A stretch of DNA of 64,000 nucleotides from Rhodococcus rhodochrous (lineage in GTDB: Bacteria; Actinomycetota; Actinomycetes; Mycobacteriales; Mycobacteriaceae), in the NCBI RefSeq assembly GCF_014854695.1, contig NZ_CP027558.1, forward strand, positions 1-64,000, in the 5' to 3' direction. This document shows positions 1 through 9,544 of this stretch, piece by piece. The notes under the pieces are model-generated. The model had not been told where the DNA came from and ran no database searches. It worked only from the letters and a program-made list of their open reading frames with translations. Position numbers and translations under genes: made by a program. How positions within the stretch are numbered: position 1 is the first letter of the stretch; each line of letters opens with the position of its first letter.

Positions 1-521
1 ACGCACAACAAGGAAGCGTTACCTCGGCATGCAGATAACCCTCAGCCGCAGACGGCAACCGCCTCACGACGCGGCGCCGACTGCCATACGTGCCCGCACC
101 GCACATGCGTCGACTTCGGGTCACCACCCTCGCCTCGACACCTCGAGCGCCCGGCGCCCTCGACGGCACGCATACGACTCGTTGAAGCGGGCGTTTGCCG
201 ATATCCTTCGTTATGTTAACTAAACCACCCGGTATTGCATCAGATGACCGATCCGTCTGGCCCGTCTGCGGCCGAGCCGCCCGGGCGCGAATACTGTTCA
301 CCGCACGAGAGCGACTGCGGCGCAGAACTGCTCACCATCGATCGACGCCTGGCTCGAACGCGGAGCGGTGACCGATCCCCGACCCCACGGTCGCCGGACG
401 CAAGAATGAAGACGGCTTCGCGCATCACCCTGACCTGCAGCGTTACGCATGACTCAGATTTCCCGTTGCCCGGCAGCCGCCCTCGTGGTGTCATTATCCG
501 ATCGATTCGGTCATCTGATGC
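1..521. other. No supportable gene (left edge)
   Basis: I see no convincing gene here. The short open frames have compositions typical of out-of-frame high-GC DNA and no recognisable motif. The stretch ends at the start of the recombinase module, so it probably contains that module's promoter, but I cannot point to a clear -35/-10 pair. Confidence 0.5.
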
Positions 522-1670
522 ATGATCCGGGGAGGATGTGTGGGGGTCGACAGCGACGGGCGAGCGCTCGGGTGGGGTCCGGTCCGGCACCTGCATCCGG
601 ACGAGGCGGTGTTCGAGGAGATGCTGACGGGATGGCGCAATCAACAGCTGGCCCGGAATCTGGCGTTTTCCACGATCGATGCCCGGGAGAAGCTGGTGCG
701 CCGATTCGTCGCGTCGATCAACGAGTACCCGTGGAACTGGCTTGCGCAGCATGTCGACGAGTTCTTCGGTGACCTGCGCGCCGTGTCCGGGTTGAAGCAG
801 AGTTCGCTGCGCCGGTACCAGGGTGCACTACGCGGGTTTCTGGGGTATCTCACCGATCCCGCCTACGGATGGGAGCGTGTGTGCGAGGAGCTGTTCGGCA
901 CGCATCCTTCCCAGGTGGTGCACGACTGGAACAGTGCTGTCCATGTGCAGGACGCTGAGAGGAGTCCTGGCAAGCGCGCGTTCTGCAAGCGCGAACTGCA
1001 GCAACTGTTCGATCGTGCCGACGAGGAGGTCGGGCGCATTCGTGCCCTGCGCCGGAAGGGCTGGTGGGCCGCTTACCGTGACGCGACGCTGTTCAAGACC
1101 GCCTACGCCTACGGGCTGCGCCTCAACGAGGTGCGCCGGTTGGAGACGGTCGACTTCGGGAGGAACCCGAAGGCCCGGCAGTTCGGCGGGTACGGGGTGC
1201 TGCGGGTCCGGCACGGTAAGGCGATGAGGGGCTCACCCCCGAAGCCCGGCAGTGTGCTCACCGTCTTCGATTGGGCTGTCGATGTCCTCGAGGAATGGGT
1301 CGACGAGATTCGACCGGTCTTCGACTACGACGGACTCGTGCTGTTTCCCTCGCCTCGCCGCACACCCTTGGCCCACAGCACCATCCAAGCGCGATTCCGG
1401 CGCTACTGTGATGATCTCGGTTTCGGGCCGGGTCTGGACTTTCACTCGTTGCGCCGGTCCTATGTGACACACCTGATCGAAGACGGGGTCGATCCCTTGT
1501 TCGTTCAGCAGCAGGTGCGTCACGAGCACGCGTCGACGACATCGCTCTACACGTGCGTGTCGAGCGACTACCGAACCAGGGTGCTCAGCCACGCCCTGAC
1601 CACGATCTTCGACAATGCCGTCGAACCGGACCGGCGCCTGGTGCAACCGACGACACCAGGATCGAAGTAG
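522..1670 (+). CDS. Tyrosine recombinase / phage-type integrase
   Basis: Predicted site-specific DNA recombinase of the tyrosine (phage integrase) family, which cuts and rejoins DNA through a 3'-phosphotyrosine. The 382-residue product has an N-terminal SAM-like DNA-binding region (about residues 25-130) and a catalytic domain with the first Arg in YGLRLNEVRRL near 197, HSLRRSYVTHL near 307 (His and second Arg), a downstream His-rich HEHASTTSLY motif and the likely nucleophile Tyr near 343. All signature residues are visible, so it is probably active. The start could be ATG at 522 or GTG at 540; the latter sits just behind a GGGGAGGA ribosome-binding sequence. It is the first gene of a three-gene unit with the HTH gene 12 nt downstream. 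Confidence 0.88.
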   Translation: MIRGGCVGVDSDGRALGWGPVRHLHPDEAVFEEMLTGWRNQQLARNLAFSTIDAREKLVRRFVASINEYPWNWLAQHVDEFFGDLRAVSGLKQSSLRRYQGALRGFLGYLTDPAYGWERVCEELFGTHPSQVVHDWNSAVHVQDAERSPGKRAFCKRELQQLFDRADEEVGRIRALRRKGWWAAYRDATLFKTAYAYGLRLNEVRRLETVDFGRNPKARQFGGYGVLRVRHGKAMRGSPPKPGSVLTVFDWAVDVLEEWVDEIRPVFDYDGLVLFPSPRRTPLAHSTIQARFRRYCDDLGFGPGLDFHSLRRSYVTHLIEDGVDPLFVQQQVRHEHASTTSLYTCVSSDYRTRVLSHALTTIFDNAVEPDRRLVQPTTPGSK

Positions 1671-1682
1671 AAGGAGAGGGCG

Positions 1683-2015
1683 ATGAAACAGGTGGACTAC
1701 CGGTGGCATGTCGCCGAGCTCATGGCGCGCCAGGGCATGCACAACACCACCGACCTGGCGCCGCGACTGCGCGAATACGGCGTCGAACTCTCCCCCTCGC
1801 AGGTGTATCGCCTGGTGACGCAGACACCGGACCGGGTCTCCCCCCGGGTGCTCGGTGCGTTGTGTGCGATCTTCGCGTGCGAACTCGAAGACCTGCTCAC
1901 CTTCACCTACACACAGCAGACACCCCGGCGAGCAGCGACCGGTACCTCGGTGATCGACCTGAACACCGTGGGCCGGCCACGGCGCGCCCGGATCATCCGC
2001 GACGACGCCGACTGA
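1683..2015 (+). CDS. Small XRE-like helix-turn-helix protein
   Basis: A 110-residue basic protein whose residues about 10-75 resemble a Cro/XRE-type helix-turn-helix fold (segments around LAPRLREYGVELSPSQVYRL and the following LGALCAIFACELEDLL). It should bind DNA. Its position between two recombinase-type genes suggests a directionality factor or autoregulator; that is inference. The ATG is preceded by GAAGGAGAGGGCG, a good ribosome-binding site. The C-terminal tail (RPRRARIIRDDAD) is rich in charged residues. The next gene begins 12 nt downstream, so the three genes are probably co-transcribed. Confidence 0.78.
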   Translation: MKQVDYRWHVAELMARQGMHNTTDLAPRLREYGVELSPSQVYRLVTQTPDRVSPRVLGALCAIFACELEDLLTFTYTQQTPRRAATGTSVIDLNTVGRPRRARIIRDDAD

Positions 2016-2026
2016 CACCGGCCGCC

Positions 2027-3502
2027 GTGACGCACACCGACGATCGCCGCGGACGACCGCGCAGCCAAGGAGCCCACCAGTGCGACCGCTGCCGGCGCTC
2101 CACCACCAAGATCGTGGCTCGCTGGCCCGAGGGCGCGATCTGCTATTCCTGTTATTCGTCGGCCACCCGCACCCACGGCACCTGCCCCGGCTGTGCGAGT
2201 CGCCGGATGCTGCCCGGACGCAATGCAGACGGCGACGCCGTCTGCGTGGACTGCGCAGGAATTCCCCTCGACCTGCACTGCCACCGCTGCGGACACGAAG
2301 AAGAACGCTACCGTGCCGGGCTCTGTGCCCGATGCGCTCTGCGGGACGACCTGCACACAGTTCTGTGCCCCAGCGACAACGCCGAGGACCCTCGCCGGCT
2401 GCTCCTCGAGGCCCTGGCCAGCGCGGCACGTCCCCAGAGCGTGCTCACCTGGATGCGGGGCACACAGGCGGCGGCGCTGCTCCACGTGATCGGTGCCGGC
2501 GAGGTGGAGCTCAGTCACAGCGACCTCGACCTGCTTCCAGCCGGACGAGCCGTCGAACATCTGCGGGCATTGGCCGTGCATCACGGCCTGCTACCCGAAC
2601 GAGATCCGCACCTTGCCCGGTTCGAGCGGTGGCTCGGCACTGTCCTGGTCCGCCGCGGCGAGCAGCTCGGCCATCACCAACTGACCTCATTCGCCCGGTG
2701 GCATCATCTGCGGCGGGTCCGTCGACTTCCCGCTCATAGAACTGCCGCCGCAGTTCGCTCAGCGAAGCAGGAAATCACCGTTGCGGCAGCCTTTCTCGAC
2801 TACCTGAGCAGTCAGAACGTCGATCTCGACAGCGTGAGCCAACGACACATCGACAGCTGGCTGGCTCCGGGCCCGACCACTCGTTACCACGCCCGCACCT
2901 TCGTCGTCTGGGCCGTGCGGAACCGGCATCTTCCCCGCGCGATCGAGTTCCCGCATCGCCGGGCACAAACGCAACCCACCATGGATGACCAGCGGCGTCT
3001 CGAGCTGATCCGTCGCTGTCTCCACGACGACCACATCGCCCTCAACACCCGCGTCGCGGGGATTCTTCTACTCGTCTACGCGCAACCCTTGGTCCGCATC
3101 GCCGCCCTACGATGCGACGACGTGGTCGTCGATCCCGACACCGGACTGACCCTCATCAGACTCGGTGAACCCGCCACGCCCGTACCCGAGCCGTTCGCGA
3201 GCGTGCTTCACCAGCAACGGAACAACAGGTTCAATCTCAACACCGGCACCACCGACAGTCCCTGGCTGTTTCCGAGCACCCGAGCCGGTCAGCACCTCCG
3301 CCCCGGCACCATCTTGGACAAGCTGCACGCCCTAGGAATCGACCGGAAGGCAGCACGCGTCGCCGCTCTCGAACATCTGGTCACCCGAACGCCACCAACC
3401 GTGGTGGCCACCATGCTCGGATACAGCTACCAGGTCACCGAACGATACGCCGCGAAAGCGGGCGAGAACTACGCCGGATATCCGACCCTGCTCGGCGAAT
3501 AA
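2027..3502 (+). CDS. Zinc-ribbon, recombinase-like protein
   Basis: Third gene of the module, read from GTG at 2027, giving about 491 residues. The N-terminal ~110 residues contain repeated CxxC pairs (CDRC, CYSC, CPGC, CVDC, CHRC, CARC), indicating zinc ribbons. The middle and C-terminal parts resemble a tyrosine-recombinase scaffold: an all-helical segment near 210-310 and a C-terminal block ending TVVATMLGYSYQVTERYAAKAGENY. I do not see the standard catalytic Arg and HxxR motifs, so it is more likely an accessory recombinase subunit than an independent enzyme. Comparable pairs of a catalytic and a zinc-ribbon recombinase-like gene occur on actinobacterial plasmids. Function inferred from family resemblance and context. 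Confidence 0.7.
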   Translation: MTHTDDRRGRPRSQGAHQCDRCRRSTTKIVARWPEGAICYSCYSSATRTHGTCPGCASRRMLPGRNADGDAVCVDCAGIPLDLHCHRCGHEEERYRAGLCARCALRDDLHTVLCPSDNAEDPRRLLLEALASAARPQSVLTWMRGTQAAALLHVIGAGEVELSHSDLDLLPAGRAVEHLRALAVHHGLLPERDPHLARFERWLGTVLVRRGEQLGHHQLTSFARWHHLRRVRRLPAHRTAAAVRSAKQEITVAAAFLDYLSSQNVDLDSVSQRHIDSWLAPGPTTRYHARTFVVWAVRNRHLPRAIEFPHRRAQTQPTMDDQRRLELIRRCLHDDHIALNTRVAGILLLVYAQPLVRIAALRCDDVVVDPDTGLTLIRLGEPATPVPEPFASVLHQQRNNRFNLNTGTTDSPWLFPSTRAGQHLRPGTILDKLHALGIDRKAARVAALEHLVTRTPPTVVATMLGYSYQVTERYAAKAGENYAGYPTLLGE

Positions 3503-4634
3503 CCCATCGATCTACGAACGAAAACCGGACGTAGGAAAACTGGAGGGCACCAGTAGCAGGTTGGTTATTCGCGTGGACCGCGAATACGACCGTCTGTGTT
3601 CGCCGCGGATGAAGGCGTTCCGGCGGCCCGTCCGGTCGTGACCTGTCGGCACGAACCAGCGATCCACGGCCATTGGCCCCCGCCATTCCAGACGTGCGTT
3701 GATCGACGCGGATGCCCGGTATCTACCTCCACAGGTTCGACACCCCGCATCGATGACAAGGACCATCCCGCGTAGTGACATGCCGACAGAAAGACGCGAC
3801 AACCGATCACACGCTCGTCATGGGCAACCCGGCGACGGTCGCCTCCGTGCCGTAGGCCCGCCTCCTCGACGTGGTATTGATGGATAATCGGGGTTATCCA
3901 TGATTCATCGGGGCGACAGAACTGCGCGAGGATGGCAACTGCGGTGGTTGAATTCTGCACCCAGCAGAGGTGACCGTGGTGGGTCAGCGGCGATGCCGGG
4001 ACCGATGTGTACGTCCCGTGGCGGCTGCCGACTCGGGCGGTGCTCTACAGTGATCGGTTCGTCGAGTCACCGCCACCGGCTTCAGTCCCGCCACCGAGGC
4101 CGAGCACACCCGGGCCGTGCAGATCCTGGCCGACCCGCCCCTGTAGCGCACCACCGCCGCAGCCTCGCCGCCAAGGACGTCACCGACTTGCGCACCCTTT
4201 TGTCGATCACCTACGAAGATCGAGATCGGTTCCCAATTGGAAGCTGCACACCGCCCGTACCGGTGCCGAAAGGACGCATCCCGGCCCCACACCGGCACCG
4301 GCACGCAGCAAGTCGCTCGTGGAACTGGCGGGCAGGAGGCCTTGCGATCCGCCCTGCGCGACGCGATGACCAGGCGCCCACCAGGCATGCGCAGCGGCGA
4401 TAATACTGCGACCTCCGCCCAGCGGGCACCACTCGACCTGGGGCCGCGACGACACGTTCATCATCCGCAAGGGATCCCCGGTCTCGCGCTGTCCGCGACA
4501 CCCTGTGCATGCGTGGCTCGCTATGCGTGCACGCACCGCACGTACTGCACGCACTTGTGTCGACGCGGACTCATGAAGTACTGGAGCCAGCCGCTGGTGC
4601 AGCTCATGCGGCCATACCCGGCCACACCCACTAG
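3503..4634. other. Intergenic, no clear gene
   Basis: About 1.1 kb between the recombinase module and the first IS1380 copy with no protein I would defend. It holds the diverged repeat with a hairpin described separately and, around 4500-4560, a cluster of TGCATGCG / TGCGTGCACGCA words similar to those near 49500 and 49965. Confidence 0.5.
3793..3912. repeat. Diverged ~120-bp repeat with hairpin (copy A)
   Basis: This segment aligns with 50053-50170 over about 120 bp with scattered substitutions. The most conserved part is at 3880-3901: arms ATGGATAA and TTATCCAT (perfect 8 bp) around a TCGGGG loop, followed by GATTCATCG. Copy B keeps a pairable stem. Read on the minus strand, both copies also give similar peptide fragments (around TPIIHQYH versus TPITHQDH), so an old coding remnant is another explanation. 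Confidence 0.6.
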
Positions 4635-6351
4635 CCTCGGGCTTTCGTGCTGATCGAGCGGACACCCGTGTCGAATACGAAGAATGGTGCCCTGAACTGG
4701 GATAATTCGACTTGCTGAGGGTCGAGTTTCAACCAGTTCGAGGAGCACCATTCAGGTGAGCAAGTCTACGTCCCCCTACCCACGCGTGTCCGCATCGGCC
4801 ACCGGGACCGGCGTCGTGTCGCAGGCCGGAACGGTCCTGCTGCTGCGCACCGCGGAGAAGACCGGCCTCGCTGCGGCGTTGACGACCGAGCTCGCACCGT
4901 ATCGAAAACCGCTGGCCCGACACGATCCCGGCAAGATCGTGCTCGATCTCGCGACAGCATTGGCGATCGGTGGGGACTGCCTCGCCGACATCGCACAACT
5001 GCGGGCTCACCCGGAGTCTTCGGCGCAGTGGCCTCCGACCCGACCGTCTCCCGCCTGATCAGCGTGTTGGCCACCGACGCCGACACCGCGCTCGCCGCGA
5101 TCGGACGCGCCCGCGCCACCGCCCGCTCCCACGCCTGGGCCGCCGCCGGCACGTCGGCACCGGACCACGCCATCGACGAAGCGCATCCGCTGGTCCTCGA
5201 CATCGATGCGACGCTGGTCACCGCGCACTCCGAGAAGGAACAGGCCGCCCCGACGTTCAAGCGAGGCTTCGGTTTCCACCCGCTGTGCGCGTTCGTCGAC
5301 CACGGCACAGGCGGCACCGGTGAACCCGTCGCGATGCTGCTGCGGCCGGGTAACTCGGGGTCGAATACCGCCGCCGATCCTCCCCAAGCACTACGTGCAG
5401 GGCGGTACCCCCATCACCGTGGTGCAGGACGCCCTCGCACAGTTGCCGGTCGACCCGGCATATCGGGTCGGGAAGAAGGTGCTGGTGCGTATCGACGGGG
5501 CCGGCGGCACCCACGGGTTGATCGAGTATCTGACCAAACGGCGGCTGTCGTATTCGGTGGGGTTCGGATTGACCGAGACGATGGTCGCCGCACTCGAACT
5601 CGTCCCGGACCAGGCATGGACCCCGGCCTACGACTCGGACGGACAGGTCCGCGACGGCGCCTGGGTGACGGAGTTGACCGGCCTGCTCGATCTGTCGTCG
5701 TGGCCGAAAGGCATGCGGGTAATCGTCAGGAAGGAGCGCCCGCATCCGGGTGCGCAGTTACGGTTCACCGACCGTGACGGCCTACGCCTGACCGCGTTCG
5801 TGACCAATACCCGCCGAGGGCAACTCCCGGATCTGGAGCTGCGACATCGGCGTCGGGCTCGGTGCGAGGACCGGATTCGGACAGCCAAAGTCACCGGGCT
5901 GCAGAATCTTCCGCTGCACGGTTTCGATCAGAAGCGGATCTGGTTGGCGCTCGTGCAACTCGCATGTGAACTGATCGCGTGGATGCAGATGCTCGCGTTG
6001 ACCGATGTCGCGGCCCGGCGGTGGGAGCCGAAGCGGCTGCGGCTGCGATTGTTGTCGATCGCCGGTCGCGTCGCCCGGCATGCCCGCCGTGTTCGGCTGC
6101 GGCTGGCCGCGACAGCTCCCGATATCGATGTCCTCGTGGCCGGCCTGAACCGGCTGGAGGCACTTCCTGCGCCTGCGTGACCTGCACGTATCTGTCCGAT
6201 CAAGACGAAAGGAAACCATTTTCGAGGCCGTGGACCTCGGCGTCACCCGACCGTGTCGGGCAGTCGACCGTGGATGCACACCGGATCCACGGTCTCCGTA
6301 TCCAATCCGAATCCGCTCAGGCCGGCACGTGATCCGCGCGAAAGATTGAGG
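4635..6351 (+). mobile_element. IS1380-family insertion sequence, copy 1
   Basis: Bounded by inverted ends: the left end reads CCTCGGGCTTTCGTGCTGATC and the complement of the right end reads CCTCAATCTTTCGCGCGGATC. Flanks are CTAG on the left and CTAA on the right, so a 4-bp YTAR target duplication is possible with one mismatch. It is almost identical to copy 2 (14182-15899). Its right end directly abuts, and has cut off, the 3' part of an IS3-type element. Confidence 0.85.
4756..6180 (+). pseudogene. IS1380 transposase, frameshifted (copy 1)
   Basis: DDE transposase of IS1380 type starting at GTG 4756. The reading is broken twice relative to copy 3: one base is missing near 5023 (just after the codons for AHPE), and a net 31-bp insertion follows the codon for Asp in NTAAD near 5377, which returns the last part to the original frame. 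Segment 1 is 4756-5023, segment 2 runs in another frame to about 5380, segment 3 runs to 6180. The catalytic region is still recognisable: DIDATLVTAH, RIDGAGGTH and RCEDRIR supply the Asp, Asp and Glu. It cannot make a full-length protein without two frameshifts. Confidence 0.85.
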
Positions 6352-7165
6352 CTAACTGCGAAGAGCCGAAAATTGTCGATGTGATCGGCCATGGCCGCAG
6401 TCAGTTCCAGCGTGGTCGACCACTTCTTCGTGTTCAGCAATTCCGTCTGCAACCGGCCCCAGAATGCCTCCATGACCGCGTTATCGAAGCAATCACCGAC
6501 GGTCCCGAAAGACTCGAGCAGTCCCCACCTCCGGAGATTCTCACCGAACCCCCACGACGTGAACGGCGGACCATGATCGGCATGCAAGATCGTTGCCTCC
6601 CAACGGGTCCGTTCCTGCGCGGCCATGTTCACCGCATTATTGACCAGTGCCGTATCGGCAGTCGTGGAAAAAGAACGACCCACGATCACCTTACTGAAAC
6701 AGTCCAAAATCGCACAGCAGTAAACCTTTCCGTCCCTGGCGGGATGTTCCGTGATATCGGTGAACCACAATTCGTTCGGACGGCTTGCCGTGAAGCCGCG
6801 ATTGACCCGGTCAGAGAGGGTTTCGACGCCCAGCAGGTTCGGTTTCCGCTTACCCGGACGAGGTAACCCGGCGATACCGAGTTCGGTCATGATCGCCGAC
6901 ACCAGCTTGTGATTGACGTTCATTTCGTATGTATCGAGGAGTTCGGCTCGGATGCGGCGCTTCCCATAGGTTCCACGCGACCGCTGGTGGATTTTTTCGA
7001 TCGTGTCGGCCACGATGATGCGCCGTACTCGCTGATTGGAGACCGGTCGGCGCCGGTGTGCATAAAAGGTTGATCTACCCAAACCCGTTATGCGACATGC
7101 TGATCTGCTGGAATGCCCTCGTGTGATCAGTCCTTCGACGATCGCGATCTTCCTTTTGGGGGCAT
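6352..7165 (-). pseudogene. IS3 orfB integrase-domain transposase, 3' truncated
   Basis: Encodes the HTH_21 and rve integrase core of an IS3-type transposase. Visible catalytic motifs are WFTDITE (first Asp), ILHADHGPPFTS (second Asp) and NAVMEAFW (Glu). The match ends after the residues DHIDNF, where an intact homologue continues for roughly 30 residues (the RRHSALG region); beyond this the frame reads into IS1380. It is normally made by a -1 frameshift from orfA, and the run CCCCCAAAAGG near 7150 is a plausible slip site. Confidence 0.78.
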
Positions 7166-7438
7166 CACCGACTGTTCGTCGAACAAGGCGCACGCATCGC
7201 GGGTCAATGCGAGTTCGGCTTCGAGTGCGGCGATGCGGCTCCGGGCCGATGCGAGCTCGTCGGACTCGACGCTCGGTACACCGCCGCGCACTCCCGCATC
7301 GATCAGGGCTTGGTCTTTCCACCGGAACAATGTCGCCGGCGATATACCGGTTTCCGAAGCGATATCGGCGACTGCGTCACCGGCGCGAAGACAGTGCGAG
7401 ATCTGTCGCCGGACTGAGTGTGGATACGACTTGGGCAC
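7127..7438 (-). CDS. IS3 orfA (helix-turn-helix transposase subunit)
   Basis: 103-residue protein starting at GTG 7438, preceded by a strong AGGAGGTCACA site. It has an HTH_8-type motif (DAVADIASETGISPATLFRW) and a C-terminal leucine-zipper-like coiled coil (ARSRIAALEAELALTRDA), the usual layout of IS3 OrfA, which binds the element ends and joins OrfB by frameshifting. The gene looks intact, but the element lacks a complete orfB. Confidence 0.78.
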   Translation of the reverse strand: MPKSYPHSVRRQISHCLRAGDAVADIASETGISPATLFRWKDQALIDAGVRGGVPSVESDELASARSRIAALEAELALTRDACALFDEQSVMPPKGRSRSSKD

Positions 7439-7539
7439 TGTGACCTCCTGTGGATCACTCTGCCTCATCTCTCATATAGATGGTTCACTTTGAGGGGCAC
7501 GGATCACCTGGACCGATCTACGGGGTCCAGCCACGCGAG

Positions 7540-8556
7540 CTATCGCCTACGCGACCTCACGTACCCGATCACCTCGGGACTGAGGAGCAAGCCGCTCTCC
7601 ATCGCTCTGCTGGCCGCGGCCGCACGCGTGGGCACGTTGAGCTTGGCCAAAACATGCTCCACATGTGCCCTCACTGTGCGAGGGGAGATCCACAACCGGT
7701 TGGCGATGTCGTCGTTCGAGCTTCCGTCAACCAAGAGCGTGAGAATCTCCAGTTCCCGCTGAGTGAGCTCATGCGTCACAGCTCGGGGCGCGAGTACGAC
7801 GATGTAGTCGCGACATCGGTAGGCCCGACAGGCGTACCACCCGCCGTCGGTCGCGGGCCACAGGAAGGCGGTGGACGACAGCTTGTCTCCTAGGTGCCGC
7901 GTCACGGCTGGGTATAGGTCGCTGCGCGGTTCGAGCATCCCGTCCTTCAGGTCGCCCTGCAGCGGAATGACCTCCCCGTCGCTGCCTAGGGCCACAGCTA
8001 GGCAGTCAGTGGTAAGTGAGGAAACCAACCTTCTAGCCGACTGCAGAGGGTCGACGACGTGGGCCAGGATCGGCACCAGGTGCTCGATGACCGTGATGGC
8101 CTCGTCGGAGGGATGAGCCTGGTCGCCGGTCGACACGTCGATGAACCCGACGTAGCGGTTGTCGGAGGTGATCAGAGCACTGAGAGCCCCTTCGAGCAAT
8201 CCTGCGGGTTGCCAGTGCTCGGTGACGCAGCGCAGGCTCATCGGGTCGACCGGCAGGTCCCGCAGCCGCACCGGGGCACCGAGTCGTGGCAAGCTGTATG
8301 GCGCGATCATCTCTTGATGGAAGTCTTCGCTGTTCAAGTACTCTTCGGTCGCATGTGAATAGCCAGCGGTGATGAGCGTCGACCTCCGGTTCGCAACCGG
8401 GTCGACCACCGAGACCATGGAACCGGCAATCGGAATCACCCTCCCGAGCTGATCGAGGATCTCGGCCATCCGGTCGGGCGCGCTGGCTGCGGACGAGGCC
8501 ACGGCACCGATGCGCGCGATGACACCCAAACTGACCTGCAAGTACGCGTGCGACAT
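7540..8556 (-). CDS. LuxR-type transcriptional regulator with GAF-like sensor
   Basis: 338-residue regulator. The N-terminal ~180 residues look like a GAF-type small-molecule-binding domain (PIAGSMVSVVDP, later YVGFIDVSTGD). The C-terminal ~65 residues form a LuxR/FixJ helix-turn-helix (LTQRELEILTLLVDGSSNDDIANRL split across the fold, then SPRTVRAHVEHVLAKLNVPTR). The start was placed at ATG 8556 because AAGGAGGTCGCC stands directly in front; an upstream in-frame extension lacks such a site. It is divergent from the Rieske oxygenase operon, separated by 185 bp, so it is the obvious candidate activator of that operon. Confidence 0.85.
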   Translation of the reverse strand: MSHAYLQVSLGVIARIGAVASSAASAPDRMAEILDQLGRVIPIAGSMVSVVDPVANRRSTLITAGYSHATEEYLNSEDFHQEMIAPYSLPRLGAPVRLRDLPVDPMSLRCVTEHWQPAGLLEGALSALITSDNRYVGFIDVSTGDQAHPSDEAITVIEHLVPILAHVVDPLQSARRLVSSLTTDCLAVALGSDGEVIPLQGDLKDGMLEPRSDLYPAVTRHLGDKLSSTAFLWPATDGGWYACRAYRCRDYIVVLAPRAVTHELTQRELEILTLLVDGSSNDDIANRLWISPRTVRAHVEHVLAKLNVPTRAAAASRAMESGLLLSPEVIGYVRSRRR

Positions 8557-8741
8557 GGCGACCTCCTTGAATAACCCTATGCACCCGCTCTCTGTGCAGG
8601 TCAATTGGCTGATCCGCCAGTCCGCATCCAATGGGGAATCACCTCCCCCGCAAAGTCGGCGTATCGGCCAGTAGCCACCACTTGGATCCATCGTGCTGAA
8701 TGGCGCTGTCGGCAAATGCAAACCAAACAAGGAGACCGTGA
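8557..8741. promoter_or_regulatory. Divergent promoter region of luxR-type gene and Rieske operon
   Basis: 185 bp between two divergently read genes. It contains an interrupted inverted repeat ATTGG...CCAAT around 8606-8633 and GCAC...GTGC around 8581-8597, both possible operator half-sites. No -10/-35 pair stands out clearly. Regulatory use is inferred from position. Confidence 0.45.
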
Positions 8742-9209
8742 ATGTCACTGCACCAGGTCACTATTGAATCCGGCGGTCACGCCGACTGGTCCACGCCTGT
8801 TCGAATCAACGACGAACAGCTCCAGGCTTCCTACCAAGGAGTCTTCGTGTGCCGATTCTCCTTTGAGAATGCCGGCCGACACTACCTGAAGATGCGGATC
8901 GTCGGAGTAGACGAAATGGACAACGCGGGCGAGGTCCCGTCTGGATTCGGGGCGCTGGAATTCCAGGATGCTGATGGCGACCTACTGCGCGGCCGGACGG
9001 ACTGGTTCCGCAGCGACGAAGTCGACCAAGGGACCTGGACCTTCAACTCGGGCACCGGCAAGTGGGAGGGCGCCTCCGGGAAGGTGAGCATGCTGCTCAA
9101 CTACATGTCCGACATCCTCGGCACAACCCTGCCTCCCTCCGGGCCGATCCGCTTCGTCGGATTCATCGAGGGGTCGGGCGAGATCGACCTTCCGCGACTC
9201 TCGTCCTGA
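8742..9209 (+). CDS. Unknown beta-rich protein, allene-oxide-cyclase-barrel-like
   Basis: 155 residues, no signal peptide and no membrane segment. Not recognised with confidence. The pattern near 103-115 (NSGTGKWEGASGKV) followed by a hydrophobic strand and GPIRFVGFIEGSGEIDLP recalls the G-T-G-x-F/W-x-G-A-x-G signature of the small beta-barrel fold shared by allene oxide cyclase and dirigent proteins. This is a fold-level guess, not a function. The start ATG follows AAGGAGACCGTGA. First gene of the operon; the next start is 4 nt after its stop, so it is likely to bind substrate or product of the oxygenase pathway, or to act as a cyclase or isomerase. Confidence 0.65.
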   Translation: MSLHQVTIESGGHADWSTPVRINDEQLQASYQGVFVCRFSFENAGRHYLKMRIVGVDEMDNAGEVPSGFGALEFQDADGDLLRGRTDWFRSDEVDQGTWTFNSGTGKWEGASGKVSMLLNYMSDILGTTLPPSGPIRFVGFIEGSGEIDLPRLSS

Positions 9210-9213
9210 CGCC

Positions 9214-9486
9214 GTGGAGCAGGTCACTCAGATCGCGGGCTCGCTGTGCGTGCTGGTCCCGTTCGTTCTTGCTCAGTTCAGGCGCATGGACTCGCAATCC
9301 ATCGCCTACGCGGGCCTGAACCTGATCGGGTCGACGGTCCTGAGCGTGCAAGCCGCCCAGGGCCACCAATGGGGGTTCCTACTCCTTGAGGGCGTATGGG
9401 CATGCGTCTCGCTCCTCGCTCTGCTGCGTGCGGTCACGAGACCAGTAGCCGAGGGGGCCACGATTCTCGATCGGAGATCGACATGA
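9214..9486 (+). CDS. Small membrane protein, CBU_0592-like
   Basis: 90 residues from GTG 9214. Hydrophobic stretches at about 3-20, 31-48 and 52-70 suggest two or three transmembrane helices, with a charged C-terminus. The LNLIGSTVLSVQAAQG segment and the LLEGVWACVSLLALL helix resemble the small CBU_0592-type membrane proteins often found near oxygenase or transporter genes. Function unknown. It sits in the operon with 4 nt to the preceding gene and 58 nt to the alcohol dehydrogenase. Confidence 0.6.
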   Translation: MEQVTQIAGSLCVLVPFVLAQFRRMDSQSIAYAGLNLIGSTVLSVQAAQGHQWGFLLLEGVWACVSLLALLRAVTRPVAEGATILDRRST

Positions 9487-9544
9487 GAGCACCGAAGACG
9501 CAGGCACCCCCCATTCATCACATGACAATCCAAAGGAGCAAGCG

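Larger units (their letters stand above)
6352..7499 (-). mobile_element. IS3-family element, truncated at its 3' end
   Basis: Minus-strand element with overlapping orfA and orfB. The 5' end lies near 7499, where the minus strand begins TGCCCCTCAAAGTGAACC. The other end is missing: the coding sequence stops matching IS3 transposases at 6352, exactly where IS1380 copy 1 begins. The terminal inverted repeat on that side is therefore lost and the element should be immobile on its own. Confidence 0.8.

Noticed and set aside
1233-2429. 398-codon minus-strand frame across the recombinase module
   Set aside because: Arg/Gly-rich composition with no motif, lies antisense to three recognisable genes.
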